Origin: Winogradskyella ouciana
Lineage (GTDB): Bacteria > Bacteroidota > Bacteroidia > Flavobacteriales > Flavobacteriaceae
Direction of reading: 5' to 3'
DNA: 64,000 bases
NCBI RefSeq assembly: GCF_009709615.1
Contig: NZ_WJYA01000004.1
Location: forward strand, 62,001 to 126,000
Shown here: positions 1 through 7,680 of the stretch, in pieces
Layout of the letters: each line of letters opens with the position of its first letter
Numbering within the stretch: the stretch's first letter is position 1
Translations under genes and position numbers: made by a program
The notes under the pieces: model-generated
What the model was told of the DNA's origin: nothing
Database searches by the model: none
What the model saw: only the letters and a program-made list of their open reading frames with translations

Positions 1-558
1 TTTTGGAAGCGTTTCGATAACGGTCCTTACTTTTTCTTGAAGTTCATCCAATTCTGATAAATATTTCATTTTATTGGCTTCAAATGTGTCCTTGTTTTCT
101 GGATTATTTTCAGATAGAACTTCTGTTACTTTTTCAGCAAATTGCTTAAAATAGTCAATATTAAACCATACATGCGGATCGTAATTGGAAGCAAAGTAAT
201 CAGAACCAATCAATCCTTTTTTGTCTAGTTGATCGGCCAATGCTATAGGAGTTTTCGCTTGATTACCCATTTTTTCAAAAACCTCTACTAGTTTACCTTC
301 AAGATGCAACCCATTATAAAAAATAATATCTGCATTAAACAGTTTTGTTACGTCACCTTCACTTGCTTTGTACAGGTGAGGATCAACTCCACTTCCCATT
401 AAACCTTCTACATTAATAGCATCTCCACCAATGTTTTTTACCAAATCGGTAATCATAGTTGTTGTGGTAACTACATTTAATTTGCCATTGTCGTTTTTCT
501 CGTTTTTACAGCCAAATACTGTTATTAATAAGAGAAATAGTAGTGTTATATTTTTCAT
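1..558 (-). CDS. Mn/Zn ABC transporter substrate-binding lipoprotein, N-terminal part (3' end outside window)
   Basis: Reading leftward from the ATG at 556-558 gives 186 codons open to the window edge, so the C-terminal half is missing. The N-terminus is a lipoprotein signal ending in a lipobox (VFGC, Cys about residue 17). It is followed by a TroA/ZnuA/MntA-type periplasmic binding domain: a TTTMITDLV strand, the signature GSGVDPHLY with a metal-ligand His, NGLHLEG with a second His, and DPHVWFN with a third. These conserved His residues bind Mn2+ or Zn2+ in this family. The gene is last of a co-directional set behind a barrel protein and a DtxR/MntR regulator, which favours manganese or iron over zinc, but the metal cannot be settled from sequence. 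The ABC ATPase and permease would lie beyond base 1. Confidence 0.88.
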   Translation of the reverse strand, partial: MKNITLLFLLLITVFGCKNEKNDNGKLNVVTTTTMITDLVKNIGGDAINVEGLMGSGVDPHLYKASEGDVTKLFNADIIFYNGLHLEGKLVEVFEKMGNQAKTPIALADQLDKKGLIGSDYFASNYDPHVWFNIDYFKQFAEKVTEVLSENNPENKDTFEANKMKYLSELDELQEKVRTVIETLPK

Positions 559-577
559 TTAAATTTTGTTTTCAATT

Positions 578-602
578 GCATTTCGACTGCGCTCAATGTG
601 AC
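578..602. repeat. half copy of a dispersed flavobacterial repeat
   Basis: The 25-base stretch CATTTCGACTGCGCTCAATG plus TGACA resembles the half-site of hairpin repeats scattered in flavobacterial genomes; a full hairpin of related design lies at 30424-30501. It sits between the barrel gene and the binding-protein gene. The assignment rests on memory of the family, not on a search. Confidence 0.35.
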
Positions 603-622
603 ACGCACAGTAAAAATTATCT

Positions 623-1432
623 TTATTTTTTCTTTCTTATTCTATAACTTAATCCAGCTCCAATTAAAATATCTTGCCCTTCGGTAAAACTTGTACCGAA
701 ATAGGCATCAAGTTGTAAATCGTTGCAAACTAAATAAGTGAGTCCGGCATCCCAAAAGTGGTTGGCAGAACTGTCTTCTGGCAAGTCTCCATACACTTCA
801 GCGTACATTCCGAATTTTTCTGTAAAACTATAACCATAAGCAAGCGTATAGATTGCTGCAGCTTCAGGAGAGTCATCTCCCCATTGTGCACCAATATTAT
901 AACCAAGACTAGAATTTTCACTCAAAGTATGTGATAGCGAAAGTCTAAAATCTACTCCCGTATATTCTGGTCTGTAGTCTTCTGCAGCACTAAATACCGG
1001 AAATACATGGCCTATCAATGCGATCTCTGGCATACAGCCATCTTCTTCGGCAATATCTAACTTCAAACCAAGTAATAATGGAGAAAGACCACTGGTAACA
1101 TTATCTAATTTGTTGCCGTTTACTGTGGTTACGCCTTCAACAAAATCCCAGCCTAATCGAAATTCCAGATTATCTAAAATTCCGTAACGTATCAGCATAG
1201 TGTTGTACGTGTAGTTTTCAGACTTAATATTATTCTCTTCAAAGGATTCGTAAAGTCCTCCGGTTTCAAATTGTAAAACTCCTTTGCCCACGGTTGAAGA
1301 GGCTTCAGTTGCATCTGGTCTATCGGTTACTAATGCTTCTACATTATCAGTTTCTTGTGCAAAACCAAATTGTAACGCGGTAAATAAAGTGAGACTCAAT
1401 AATAAATTTCTGTTAGTTAGCTTCATTGACAT
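623..1432 (-). CDS. Outer-membrane barrel protein of the MetA-pathway/transporter type (PF13557-like)
   Basis: This is a 269-residue protein with a signal peptide ending near FGFAQ. The mature N-terminus carries the TDRPDATEAS signature of the family annotated as transporter or 'MetA-pathway of phenol degradation', whose members are predicted outer-membrane beta barrels. The rest alternates short hydrophobic strands and ends in a basic RIRKKK tail. It overlaps the end of the MntR-like gene by 20 bases and precedes the metal-binding lipoprotein, so it belongs to a metal-uptake operon. A role as outer-membrane channel for the metal is inference from context only. The start could equally be the second Met, two codons downstream (1426). 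Confidence 0.75.
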   Translation of the reverse strand: MSMKLTNRNLLLSLTLFTALQFGFAQETDNVEALVTDRPDATEASSTVGKGVLQFETGGLYESFEENNIKSENYTYNTMLIRYGILDNLEFRLGWDFVEGVTTVNGNKLDNVTSGLSPLLLGLKLDIAEEDGCMPEIALIGHVFPVFSAAEDYRPEYTGVDFRLSLSHTLSENSSLGYNIGAQWGDDSPEAAAIYTLAYGYSFTEKFGMYAEVYGDLPEDSSANHFWDAGLTYLVCNDLQLDAYFGTSFTEGQDILIGAGLSYRIRKKK

Positions 1433-2072
1433 AAATTAAGGTTGTAAAATCTTCGTTTAATAAAATTGTGTTGTTTTCAACTGAGAGTTCAGTCATTTTG
1501 TTGTTTTTGAATTGCTTTGAAACTTTGATTTCATTGCCATATTTTAATTTGTGATGCGCGCAAAATTCAAAAAATTCCTTGTCATCGCTTGTTAAGCGAG
1601 AAATGACATATTTTTTTCCTTCAACAGCATTAGAAAGCGGAATGGAAGTATCCGTTGTTGTTATTTCTCCTTCAGAATTTGGAATTGGGTCACCATGCGG
1701 ATCAAACTTAGGATTGCCAAGATACTCGCTGATTTTATTGGCCAGCAAATCTGAAGTTTGATGCTCTAAAAGCTCTGCTTCTCTGTGGATGTCGTGCAAA
1801 GACATATCAAACATTTTAAATAGAAAGGCTTCCCAAAGACGATGTTTTCTAATCACATTGAGCGCCATTTTTTTGCCTTTATCTGTTAGCTGTAATTCTT
1901 GATACTTTTCATAATGCAGCAAATCCTTTATAGCCAGTTTTTTTGCCATATCGGTTGCAGCAGCATTGGATATACCAAGTTTTTTAGCAATATTCCCAGG
2001 TTTTGTGTTGCGAGCATCGTGGGAATTATTGTTATAAATAGCTTTTATAAAATTTTCAGTAGCTACGGACAT
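1413..2072 (-). CDS. mntR: Metal-dependent transcriptional regulator, DtxR/MntR family
   Basis: The 219-residue protein has the DtxR layout. A winged helix-turn-helix spans about residues 1-65 (NIAKKLGISNAAATDMAKKL is the recognition region), a dimerisation/metal domain about 70-140 (RKHRLWEAFLF, HDIHREAELLEH, DPHGDPIP), and a C-terminal FeoA/SH3-like domain about 150-219. Family members bind Mn2+ or Fe2+ and then repress metal importers. It is first in a leftward operon with the barrel and ABC binding protein. A paired operator-like repeat lies just upstream at 2094-2138, suggesting autoregulation. The choice of MntR over an iron sensor is inference from the neighbouring TroA-type protein. 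Confidence 0.9.
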   Translation of the reverse strand: MSVATENFIKAIYNNNSHDARNTKPGNIAKKLGISNAAATDMAKKLAIKDLLHYEKYQELQLTDKGKKMALNVIRKHRLWEAFLFKMFDMSLHDIHREAELLEHQTSDLLANKISEYLGNPKFDPHGDPIPNSEGEITTTDTSIPLSNAVEGKKYVISRLTSDDKEFFEFCAHHKLKYGNEIKVSKQFKNNKMTELSVENNTILLNEDFTTLIYVNEAN

Positions 2073-2093
2073 TTATAATTGCTTTAATTAATT

Positions 2094-2138
2094 TTTAAGT
2101 TAGCTTAAATATTTTTCAAATGTAGCTAAAATATTTTA
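2094..2138. promoter_or_regulatory. Paired operator-like repeats upstream of mntR
   Basis: TTTAAG-TTAG-CTTAAA (2094-2109) is a 6-bp perfect inverted repeat with a 4-base spacer, close in form to DtxR/MntR boxes. A direct repeat, TAGCTTAAATATTTT at 2101-2115 and TAGCTAAAATATTTT at 2123-2137, is offset by 22 bp (about two helical turns). The region lies between mntR and the divergent gene at 2191. Binding is inferred, not shown. Confidence 0.5.
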
Positions 2139-2190
2139 TAATTTGTCACATTAATAAATTATTTAAGTCTTTAGATTATATATTAGTAAT

Positions 2191-2622
2191 ATGAGAAAAG
2201 GACTGTTTTTATTATTGTGCTGTATTGTTGGTTCATTTAATGCACTAGAAGCACAAAACGTTGTACAAAAAGATTCGTTAAGTATCAGTGAATTTGTAAA
2301 ATTGAATGAAGAGGTAAAGTTCGGCACTTTTCAGGTGGAATTTAACAGGGTGATAAACGATTCAAGATGTCCAAAAGACGTGATGTGTGTTAGAGCAGGT
2401 GAGGCTTTTGTTGAAGTGTTGATTTATAAAGATTCAAAATTCATTCAAAAGAAGAAACTCAGGATTGATGCCAGCGGTTTTGTAACGGCTAGCAATAACT
2501 TAGCTTTTTATTCTGAGAATTTATTAATTTATGGTTTTAGCTTAACTCCATATCCCGACACTTCTGTTGAAACAAAAGAAGAAGATTATCAGCTGGAAGT
2601 TGTGTTTCAGCCTAAAGAATGA
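2191..2622 (+). CDS. Secreted protein of unknown function, 143 aa
   Basis: The protein has a clear signal peptide (about residues 1-21, ending LEAQ). The mature part carries a RCPKDVMCVRAGEA segment; a similar pair of cysteines before an AGEA motif recurs in small secreted proteins of Bacteroidota, from memory, and suggests a disulphide-tied beta fold. I do not recognise a function. It is transcribed divergently from mntR and shares the intergenic space containing the operator-like repeats, so it may respond to the same metal signal. It runs toward the feo operon and ends about 30 bases before it. Confidence 0.7.
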   Translation: MRKGLFLLLCCIVGSFNALEAQNVVQKDSLSISEFVKLNEEVKFGTFQVEFNRVINDSRCPKDVMCVRAGEAFVEVLIYKDSKFIQKKKLRIDASGFVTASNNLAFYSENLLIYGFSLTPYPDTSVETKEEDYQLEVVFQPKE

Positions 2623-2653
2623 ATCAAACACTATGATTATAGTTTATTTTGGG

Positions 2654-2791
2654 TTAATGGCATCCGCAGTCATCAGTCCCACAAGCCGAAGAAGATTTGC
2701 TTTTTGGCTTCCAAATAAATTTTCTTACCAGAAATAGAAGTGCTAAGCCTAGAGCAGAAAAAACCAATATGTTTTGAATAAGTGTGTTCAT
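2654..2791 (-). CDS. FeoB-associated Cys-rich membrane protein, 45 aa
   Basis: The ATG at 2789-2791 directly abuts the feoB stop codon (2792-2794). Translation gives a 45-residue peptide: one transmembrane helix (about residues 5-23), a basic RKFIWKPKSK stretch, then the Cys-rich tail ACGTDDCGCH and a stop. This is the architecture of the small FeoB-associated cysteine-rich membrane proteins that follow feoB in many genomes and are thought to assist ferrous-iron import, perhaps by passing on or sensing iron. It is the last gene of feoA-feoB and surely co-transcribed. Confidence 0.82.
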   Translation of the reverse strand: MNTLIQNILVFSALGLALLFLVRKFIWKPKSKSSSACGTDDCGCH

Positions 2792-4891
2792 TTATTTTAA
2801 CATTTGAAATGCCGCCAATGCTACAAGATAAGCAAAAGCACTCATGATTACAAGTTGGTACATGGGCCACTTCCACGAGTTGGTTTCACGTTTTACAATG
2901 GCTAGTGTGCTCATGCACTGCATGGCAAAAGCATAGAACAGCAATAAGGAAATACCTGATGCAAAATTAAATAAGGGTCCACCAAGAATTGGGTTGACCT
3001 CGCCAGCCATTCTGTTTTTAATAGTTTCCTCTTCATCACTACCAACGCTATAAATGGTCGCCAATGTACCTACAAAGACTTCGCGTGCTGCAAAAGAACT
3101 TACAATAGCAATACCGATTTTCCAATCGTAACCCAAGGGTCGTATCGCAGGTTCAATTGCTCTTCCTGTAATACCAATAAAGGAATGTTCTAACTTATGT
3201 GATGCAATTTTTTGCTGTAACTCGTCCTCAGACAGATTTTCTGAAGCAAATTGTTCCGTAACAATAGTATCTGCATTGTTGAATTGTTCGCCAGGACCGT
3301 AAGAAGCTAAAAACCAAAGAATAATTGAAATAGCCAGGATGATTTTTCCTGCTCCAAATACAAAAGCCTTTGTTTTCTCTAAAACCGTTAAAGCTACATT
3401 TTTAAATAACGGTAATTTGTAGTTGGGCATTTCTACTACAAAAAAAGTTTTACTCCTTATTTTCAGTATCTTATTCAATATCCAAGCTGAACCAACCGCA
3501 GCTCCAAACCCGATCAGATACAGTAGCATTAAAGTTAAGGGTTGGTAACCTAATCCTAAAAAGCGACCTTCAGGTATAACTAATTCTATAATGATTAAAT
3601 ACACTGGTAAACGTGCAGAGCATGTTGTAAATGGAGTTACTAAAATAGTAATTAAACGTTCTTTCCAGCTTTCAATATTACGTGTCGCCATTATTGCAGG
3701 TATGGCACAAGCTGTCCCGGAAATTAAAGGCACTACGCTTTTTCCGCTTAGCCCAAACCGTCGCATAATTCTGTCCATTAAAAAGACCACACGACTCATA
3801 TAACCGCTTTCTTCGAGAATGGAAATAAAGAGAAATAAGAAAGCAATCTGCGGAATAAAAATAACAATACCACCAAGCCCAGGAATAATGCCTTCGGCTA
3901 TAAGGCTTGTAAATGCTCCGTCTGGCAGCGTGTTTTTTGTCCATTCACTTAAAGACGCAAACGCACTATCAATAAGTTCCATAGGAATTTGTGCCCAATC
4001 GTAAATCGCCTGAAAAATAGTTAAGAGTATTATTCCAAATATGAGGTAGCCCCAAACCTTATGTGTTAAAATCCTATCTAATTTAACCCTTAAATCCTTA
4101 GCACTGGCCAAATCAATAGTTTGCCCTTTTTTAAGCGTGTTATTGATAAACTGATAGCGCTTTATTGTTTCTTTTTGCTGAAGTCGTTTTAGATCTGCTT
4201 TTGTTTTTGTTTTAAAATCTGAAACGGCATCTATGGTGTTTCTATCGGTTTTACCAAAGTTGACATCTTGGGTAATCACTAACCAAAGTTTGTACAAGAG
4301 TTGATTGGGAAATGCTTTTCTTAGATTATTAAAATAATCCTCATCTATTGACGAAGCATTAAGGCATGGTTTTGTGGAGAGGTCTTTATAATTTGCAATG
4401 AGCTCCTTAAGTTCACCAATGCCTTTATTCTTCCGTGTACTTATAAGTGCAATTTTGGTTTCGAGCTGTTGCTCTAAATAATCAATATCCAAGGAGATAC
4501 CTTTATAGGCCATTCGGTCTGACATATTGATGACCAGTATGGATGGAATTTCCAAATCCTTTATTTGGGTAAAAAGTAGAAGGTTTCGCTTTAGATTTTC
4601 AACATCACTGACTACAACAGCAACATCAGGAAAATCTTTATCGTTTTTATTAAGGAGCAGTTCAATGACCACATTTTCATCAAGCGAAGAGGCATTTAAA
4701 CTGTAAGTTCCGGGTAAATCAATAATATGTGCTTTTACACCTCGAGGTAATTTGCAGATGCCTTCCTTCTTTTCAACTGTAATACCAGGATAGTTACCCA
4801 CCTTTTGATTCAATCCTGTTAAGGCATTAAAAACAGAGGTTTTTCCTGTATTTGGGTTTCCTATTAACGCAACGTTGATTTGTTTAGCCAT
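2792..4891 (-). CDS. feoB: Ferrous iron transporter B
   Basis: The 699-residue protein has an N-terminal GTPase domain with G1 GNPNTGKTS (about 11-19), the G3 motif DLPGTYSL and G4-type NMSD, followed by a helical GDI-like region and a C-terminal membrane domain with two Gate repeats and about eight to ten helices. The metal-path motif GTACAIPAIMATR and the second gate region AAREVFVG are present. FeoB imports Fe2+ across the inner membrane under anoxic or low-iron conditions. It overlaps feoA by 8 bases and is followed without a gap by the Cys-rich small protein. Length matches the family. A palindrome over the feoA start region suggests metal-dependent repression. Confidence 0.97.
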   Translation of the reverse strand: MAKQINVALIGNPNTGKTSVFNALTGLNQKVGNYPGITVEKKEGICKLPRGVKAHIIDLPGTYSLNASSLDENVVIELLLNKNDKDFPDVAVVVSDVENLKRNLLLFTQIKDLEIPSILVINMSDRMAYKGISLDIDYLEQQLETKIALISTRKNKGIGELKELIANYKDLSTKPCLNASSIDEDYFNNLRKAFPNQLLYKLWLVITQDVNFGKTDRNTIDAVSDFKTKTKADLKRLQQKETIKRYQFINNTLKKGQTIDLASAKDLRVKLDRILTHKVWGYLIFGIILLTIFQAIYDWAQIPMELIDSAFASLSEWTKNTLPDGAFTSLIAEGIIPGLGGIVIFIPQIAFLFLFISILEESGYMSRVVFLMDRIMRRFGLSGKSVVPLISGTACAIPAIMATRNIESWKERLITILVTPFTTCSARLPVYLIIIELVIPEGRFLGLGYQPLTLMLLYLIGFGAAVGSAWILNKILKIRSKTFFVVEMPNYKLPLFKNVALTVLEKTKAFVFGAGKIILAISIILWFLASYGPGEQFNNADTIVTEQFASENLSEDELQQKIASHKLEHSFIGITGRAIEPAIRPLGYDWKIGIAIVSSFAAREVFVGTLATIYSVGSDEEETIKNRMAGEVNPILGGPLFNFASGISLLLFYAFAMQCMSTLAIVKRETNSWKWPMYQLVIMSAFAYLVALAAFQMLK

Positions 4892-5111
4892 TTATTACCT
4901 CTATTATTATGTGCACAGCAGTTTCCTTTCTAATGGCCAAATGCGAACCATTAATGTTGAGGTACATGGGGTCTGCAAAAGGAGCAACTTGAACCAGCTC
5001 CACAGAATTACCCGGCAAACAGCCCATTTCGAGAAGTTTTAAAGGAATATGGATTGAGGAAACATCTTTAATAGTACCTTGTTGTCCACGTTTTAATTCT
5101 GCTAGTGTCAA
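4884..5111 (-). CDS. feoA: Ferrous iron transport protein A
   Basis: This 75-residue SH3-like protein opens with MTLAELKRGQQGTIKDV and carries the conserved LLEMGCLPGNSVELVQVAPF core and the LAIRKETA strand of FeoA. FeoA is a small cytoplasmic partner needed for full FeoB activity. It is first in the operon and overlaps feoB by 8 bases, implying translational coupling. Confidence 0.95.
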   Translation of the reverse strand: MTLAELKRGQQGTIKDVSSIHIPLKLLEMGCLPGNSVELVQVAPFADPMYLNINGSHLAIRKETAVHIIIEVING

Positions 5112-5122
5112 GCTTATTCTTA

Positions 5123-5151
5123 TTTAGATTGAATTTAAAGAAGCAAAAATA
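5123..5151 (-). promoter_or_regulatory. feoA promoter with overlapping palindrome
   Basis: On the minus strand TATTTTTG (5151-5144) fits the Bacteroidetes -7 form TAnnTTTG. Just downstream, TTTAGATTGAATTTAAA (plus strand 5123-5139) is symmetric at 14 of 17 positions and would cover the predicted transcription start, as a repressor site would. No convincing -33 TTG was seen. Confidence 0.45.
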
Positions 5152-5189
5152 GAATAAAATTTCTAGGGGCTAAAACCTTTTTAAAGAAT

Positions 5190-5864
5190 TTAGGATTCGT
5201 CTTTTAAGGTTTCAATATCTTCCAGAAGCTTTTCGATGTCTTCAGGATTTGTACCGTCATAAAATCCTCTGATTTGACGCTTTTTATCAATAAGCATAAA
5301 GTTTTCGGTATGTATCATGTCGTAGATATCACCATTGCCTTGCGTTTTTACCGCTAAGTAGCTTTTTCTGGCCAATTCATAGATTTGTTTTTTATCGCCA
5401 GTCACTAAATTCCATTTACGGTCAATAACCCCTTTTTCCTTGGCATACTTTTTAAGTTGTGCAACGCTATCAATTCTTGGAGTAACAGAATGGGAGAGGA
5501 GCATTACATCGTCATCACTAATTATTTCCTTTTGAATTTGATACATATGATCCGTCATAATCGGACAAATCGTTTGGCAGGTTGTAAAGAAAAAGTCAGC
5601 TACATATATTTTGTCTTTGTAAGTGTTTTGCGTAATGGTTTCGCCATTTTGATTGATTAAACTAAAATCCGCAATTTTATGATATTTAATTTGGTGCTGA
5701 ATAGTGCTATCCACCAATTCTTCACTAACCATGGCTGGCTGGTATATTGGCAATGGTCGTTTAACATTAAGAATGCTATAAATTATACCTATAATAATGA
5801 CACAAAGCACAGAAAAGAAAACTCCGAATTTTTTATAGCGCTTAAAAAACGAAAGAAATGACAT
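5190..5864 (-). CDS. SCO1/SenC/PrrC family thioredoxin-fold protein
   Basis: The protein has an N-terminal transmembrane anchor (GVFFSVLCVIIIGIIYSIL) followed by a thioredoxin-like SCO domain. The copper-binding CxxxC is TTCQTIC and the distal His is in DMIHTENF. SCO proteins deliver copper to the CuA site of cytochrome c oxidase or act as thiol-disulphide proteins in the periplasm. The frame is open up to 5912, but a -7 element lies at 5892-5899, so a start at 5912 would be untranscribed; the internal Met at 5862-5864 directly before the membrane anchor is preferred, giving 224 residues. It stands between feoA and rseP with its own promoter. Confidence 0.88.
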   Translation of the reverse strand: MSFLSFFKRYKKFGVFFSVLCVIIIGIIYSILNVKRPLPIYQPAMVSEELVDSTIQHQIKYHKIADFSLINQNGETITQNTYKDKIYVADFFFTTCQTICPIMTDHMYQIQKEIISDDDVMLLSHSVTPRIDSVAQLKKYAKEKGVIDRKWNLVTGDKKQIYELARKSYLAVKTQGNGDIYDMIHTENFMLIDKKRQIRGFYDGTNPEDIEKLLEDIETLKDES

Positions 5865-5891
5865 TGGTATTTCGTTAAAATTTTTGAAATG

Positions 5892-5899
5892 CAAAGATA
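5892..5899 (-). promoter_or_regulatory. -7 element for the SCO1-like gene
   Basis: TATCTTTG on the minus strand matches TAnnTTTG and lies 28 bases before the chosen start codon. No well-spaced -33 TTG is visible. Confidence 0.4.
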
Positions 5900-6025
5900 C
5901 AACAGTTGGCAATTTGACTCTATTATTTTAACAGAAACGTGAGAGAGAAATCCTATGATTTATAAATCGGTGTTAAAAATAAATCGATTGGAAATACAAT
6001 TATTTTCTAAGTTGCTTTAAAACCT

Positions 6026-6033
6026 TACTTTTG
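6026..6033 (+). promoter_or_regulatory. -7 element for rseP
   Basis: TACTTTTG matches TAnnTTTG and lies 26 bases before the rseP start. No TTG is found at the usual 19-21 base spacing. Confidence 0.35.
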
Positions 6034-6059
6034 TCAATTGAAAATTTGAAAATGACTAC

Positions 6060-7406
6060 ATGGAATTTGTAATTAAGATATCCCAATTTTTACTGAGTTT
6101 ATCGCTTCTGATCGTATTGCACGAGTTGGGTCACTTTATACCAGCCAAATTATTTAAAACCAAAGTAGAGAAGTTTTATCTCTTTTTTGATGTAAAATAC
6201 TCGCTGTTAAAAAAGAAAATTGGGGATACTGTATATGGAATCGGTTGGTTACCACTTGGAGGTTACGTAAAGATTGCCGGAATGATAGATGAGAGTATGG
6301 ATAAGGAACAAATGGCACAACCTCCGCAACCGTGGGAATTCCGTTCTAAACCAGCCTGGCAACGGTTGATTATTATGCTTGGTGGTGTTACGGTTAACTT
6401 TATTCTGGCCTACTTTATTTACGTCTTTATTTCCTTTGCTTATGGTGATAAAGACTATACGCTAGAAAGTCTTAAGGATGGATATTTAATTGAAAACCAA
6501 TTAATGCTCGATTTAGGTTTTAAAACAGGTGATAAAGTAATTGCGGTTAATGGTGAACCTGTTGAAGCACACTCAGACGTTATTAAAAGCTTGATTTCTG
6601 CAGAGGAGTTTACTGTAGAACGTAACAACGAAACCAAAAAAATCAATTTACCTGAAGATTTTTTAGGGCAGTTGTCTTCTAGAAAAAACCGTTCTAGTTT
6701 ATTTAACCTTAGAGTGCCGTTTATGGTAGCAAAGGTTGATGACACTATGCAGAATAAAGATGTTGACCTAAAGCAAGGAGATGTTCTGTTAGCTATAAAT
6801 GGAAAAGGGATTAGATATTTTGATCAATTAGAACCAAGGTTGAAAAACTATAAAAACCAAACCATTACTGCCACACTTTTGAGGGACAATGATAGTATTG
6901 AGAGGGAATTAAAAGTAAACTCAAATGGTAAAATAGGTGTGTTTCCGGGTATTTCAGAAAATAAGTTTGAAGAATTAGGATATATAGATATTACCAGAAA
7001 GGAGTACACATTTTTAGAGAGTTTTGGTGGTGGCGCAGATAAATTTGTAGATCAAGTAGCAGGTTATTTTGATCAGTTAAAAGCGATATTCACTCCAAGT
7101 ACAGGAGCTTATAAGGGTTTAGGTGGTTTTAAAGCCATCTTTGATATTTTCCCAGAAGTATGGAGCTGGGAAGCTTTCTGGAGACTTACAGCTTTCTTGT
7201 CAATTATGTTGGCAATACTTAATCTCTTACCAATACCTGCCTTAGATGGTGGACACGTTATGTTTTTATTGTACGAAATGATATCTGGTCGCAAGCCAAG
7301 TGAAAAGTTCTTAGAGCGTGCGCAAATCGTTGGATTCTTTATCTTAATTGCTCTTGTATTATTTGCTAATGGTAATGACGTTTTTAGATGGATAACAAAC
7401 CGATGA
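6060..7406 (+). CDS. rseP: Site-2 metalloprotease RseP
   Basis: The 448-residue membrane protease carries the zinc motif HELGH at residues 21-25 in the first transmembrane helix and the second motif NLLPIPALDGGH near residue 396 in the third. Two PDZ-like regions lie between them (about 120-210 and 215-300), along with the membrane-associated GYVKIAGMIDES beta-hairpin. RseP cleaves transmembrane segments, releasing anti-sigma factors and clearing signal peptides. It could act on FecR-type anti-sigma factors such as the one at 30564, but that is inference. The gene stands alone, followed by tRNA-Asn. Confidence 0.96.
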   Translation: MEFVIKISQFLLSLSLLIVLHELGHFIPAKLFKTKVEKFYLFFDVKYSLLKKKIGDTVYGIGWLPLGGYVKIAGMIDESMDKEQMAQPPQPWEFRSKPAWQRLIIMLGGVTVNFILAYFIYVFISFAYGDKDYTLESLKDGYLIENQLMLDLGFKTGDKVIAVNGEPVEAHSDVIKSLISAEEFTVERNNETKKINLPEDFLGQLSSRKNRSSLFNLRVPFMVAKVDDTMQNKDVDLKQGDVLLAINGKGIRYFDQLEPRLKNYKNQTITATLLRDNDSIERELKVNSNGKIGVFPGISENKFEELGYIDITRKEYTFLESFGGGADKFVDQVAGYFDQLKAIFTPSTGAYKGLGGFKAIFDIFPEVWSWEAFWRLTAFLSIMLAILNLLPIPALDGGHVMFLLYEMISGRKPSEKFLERAQIVGFFILIALVLFANGNDVFRWITNR

Positions 7407-7445
7407 TGAATTTTAATTTTTAAATCAAAAAATTAAAATTTCATA

Positions 7446-7475
7446 TTGTAGAGATTAAAAAATAATTTATATTTG
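7446..7475 (+). promoter_or_regulatory. Consensus promoter of tRNA-Asn
   Basis: TTG (7446-7448), a 19-base spacer, then TATATTTG (7468-7475) is an exact TTG-N19-TAnnTTTG Bacteroidetes promoter. It places the start about 20 bases before the mature tRNA. Confidence 0.75.
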
Positions 7476-7499
7476 CCCTCGCTTAAGCGAAAAGCATCT

Positions 7500-7573
7500 T
7501 CCTCAGTAGCTCAGTTGGTTAGAGCATCTGACTGTTAATCAGAGGGTCACTGGTTCGAGCCCAGTCTGAGGAG
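7500..7573 (+). tRNA. tRNA-Asn (GTT)
   Basis: The 74-nt cloverleaf has acceptor arms TCCTCAG and CTGAGGA, discriminator G at 7573, D-arm AGCTCAGTTGGTTAGAGC, an anticodon stem TCTGA/TCAGA with loop CTGTTAA (anticodon GTT), and the T-arm with GGTTCGAGCC. It is a solitary tRNA gene with its own promoter and terminator. CA follows in the genome. Confidence 0.97.
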
Positions 7574-7574
7574 C

Positions 7575-7605
7575 AAAAGCCCAACTACTATGTTGGGCTT
7601 TTTTT
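7575..7605 (+). terminator. Intrinsic terminator after tRNA-Asn
   Basis: The stem AGCCCAAC/GTTGGGCT, extended by A-T pairs, has a 6-base loop and ends in a run of T. Confidence 0.85.
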
Positions 7606-7680
7606 ATGCACTGTCTCAGCAGGATTTATAACAGTTTTGAAAAGTTATTAGGTTCAATACCAAAACAACCCATAAGCTTA

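Noticed and set aside
3591..3803. Plus-strand ORFs inside feoB and other large genes
   Set aside because: They lie opposite well-conserved coding sequence and show no domain or signal of their own.
5865..5912. Longer N-terminus of the SCO1-like protein
   Set aside because: A -7 promoter element lies within it, and the extra 16 residues precede the membrane anchor without a signal pattern.
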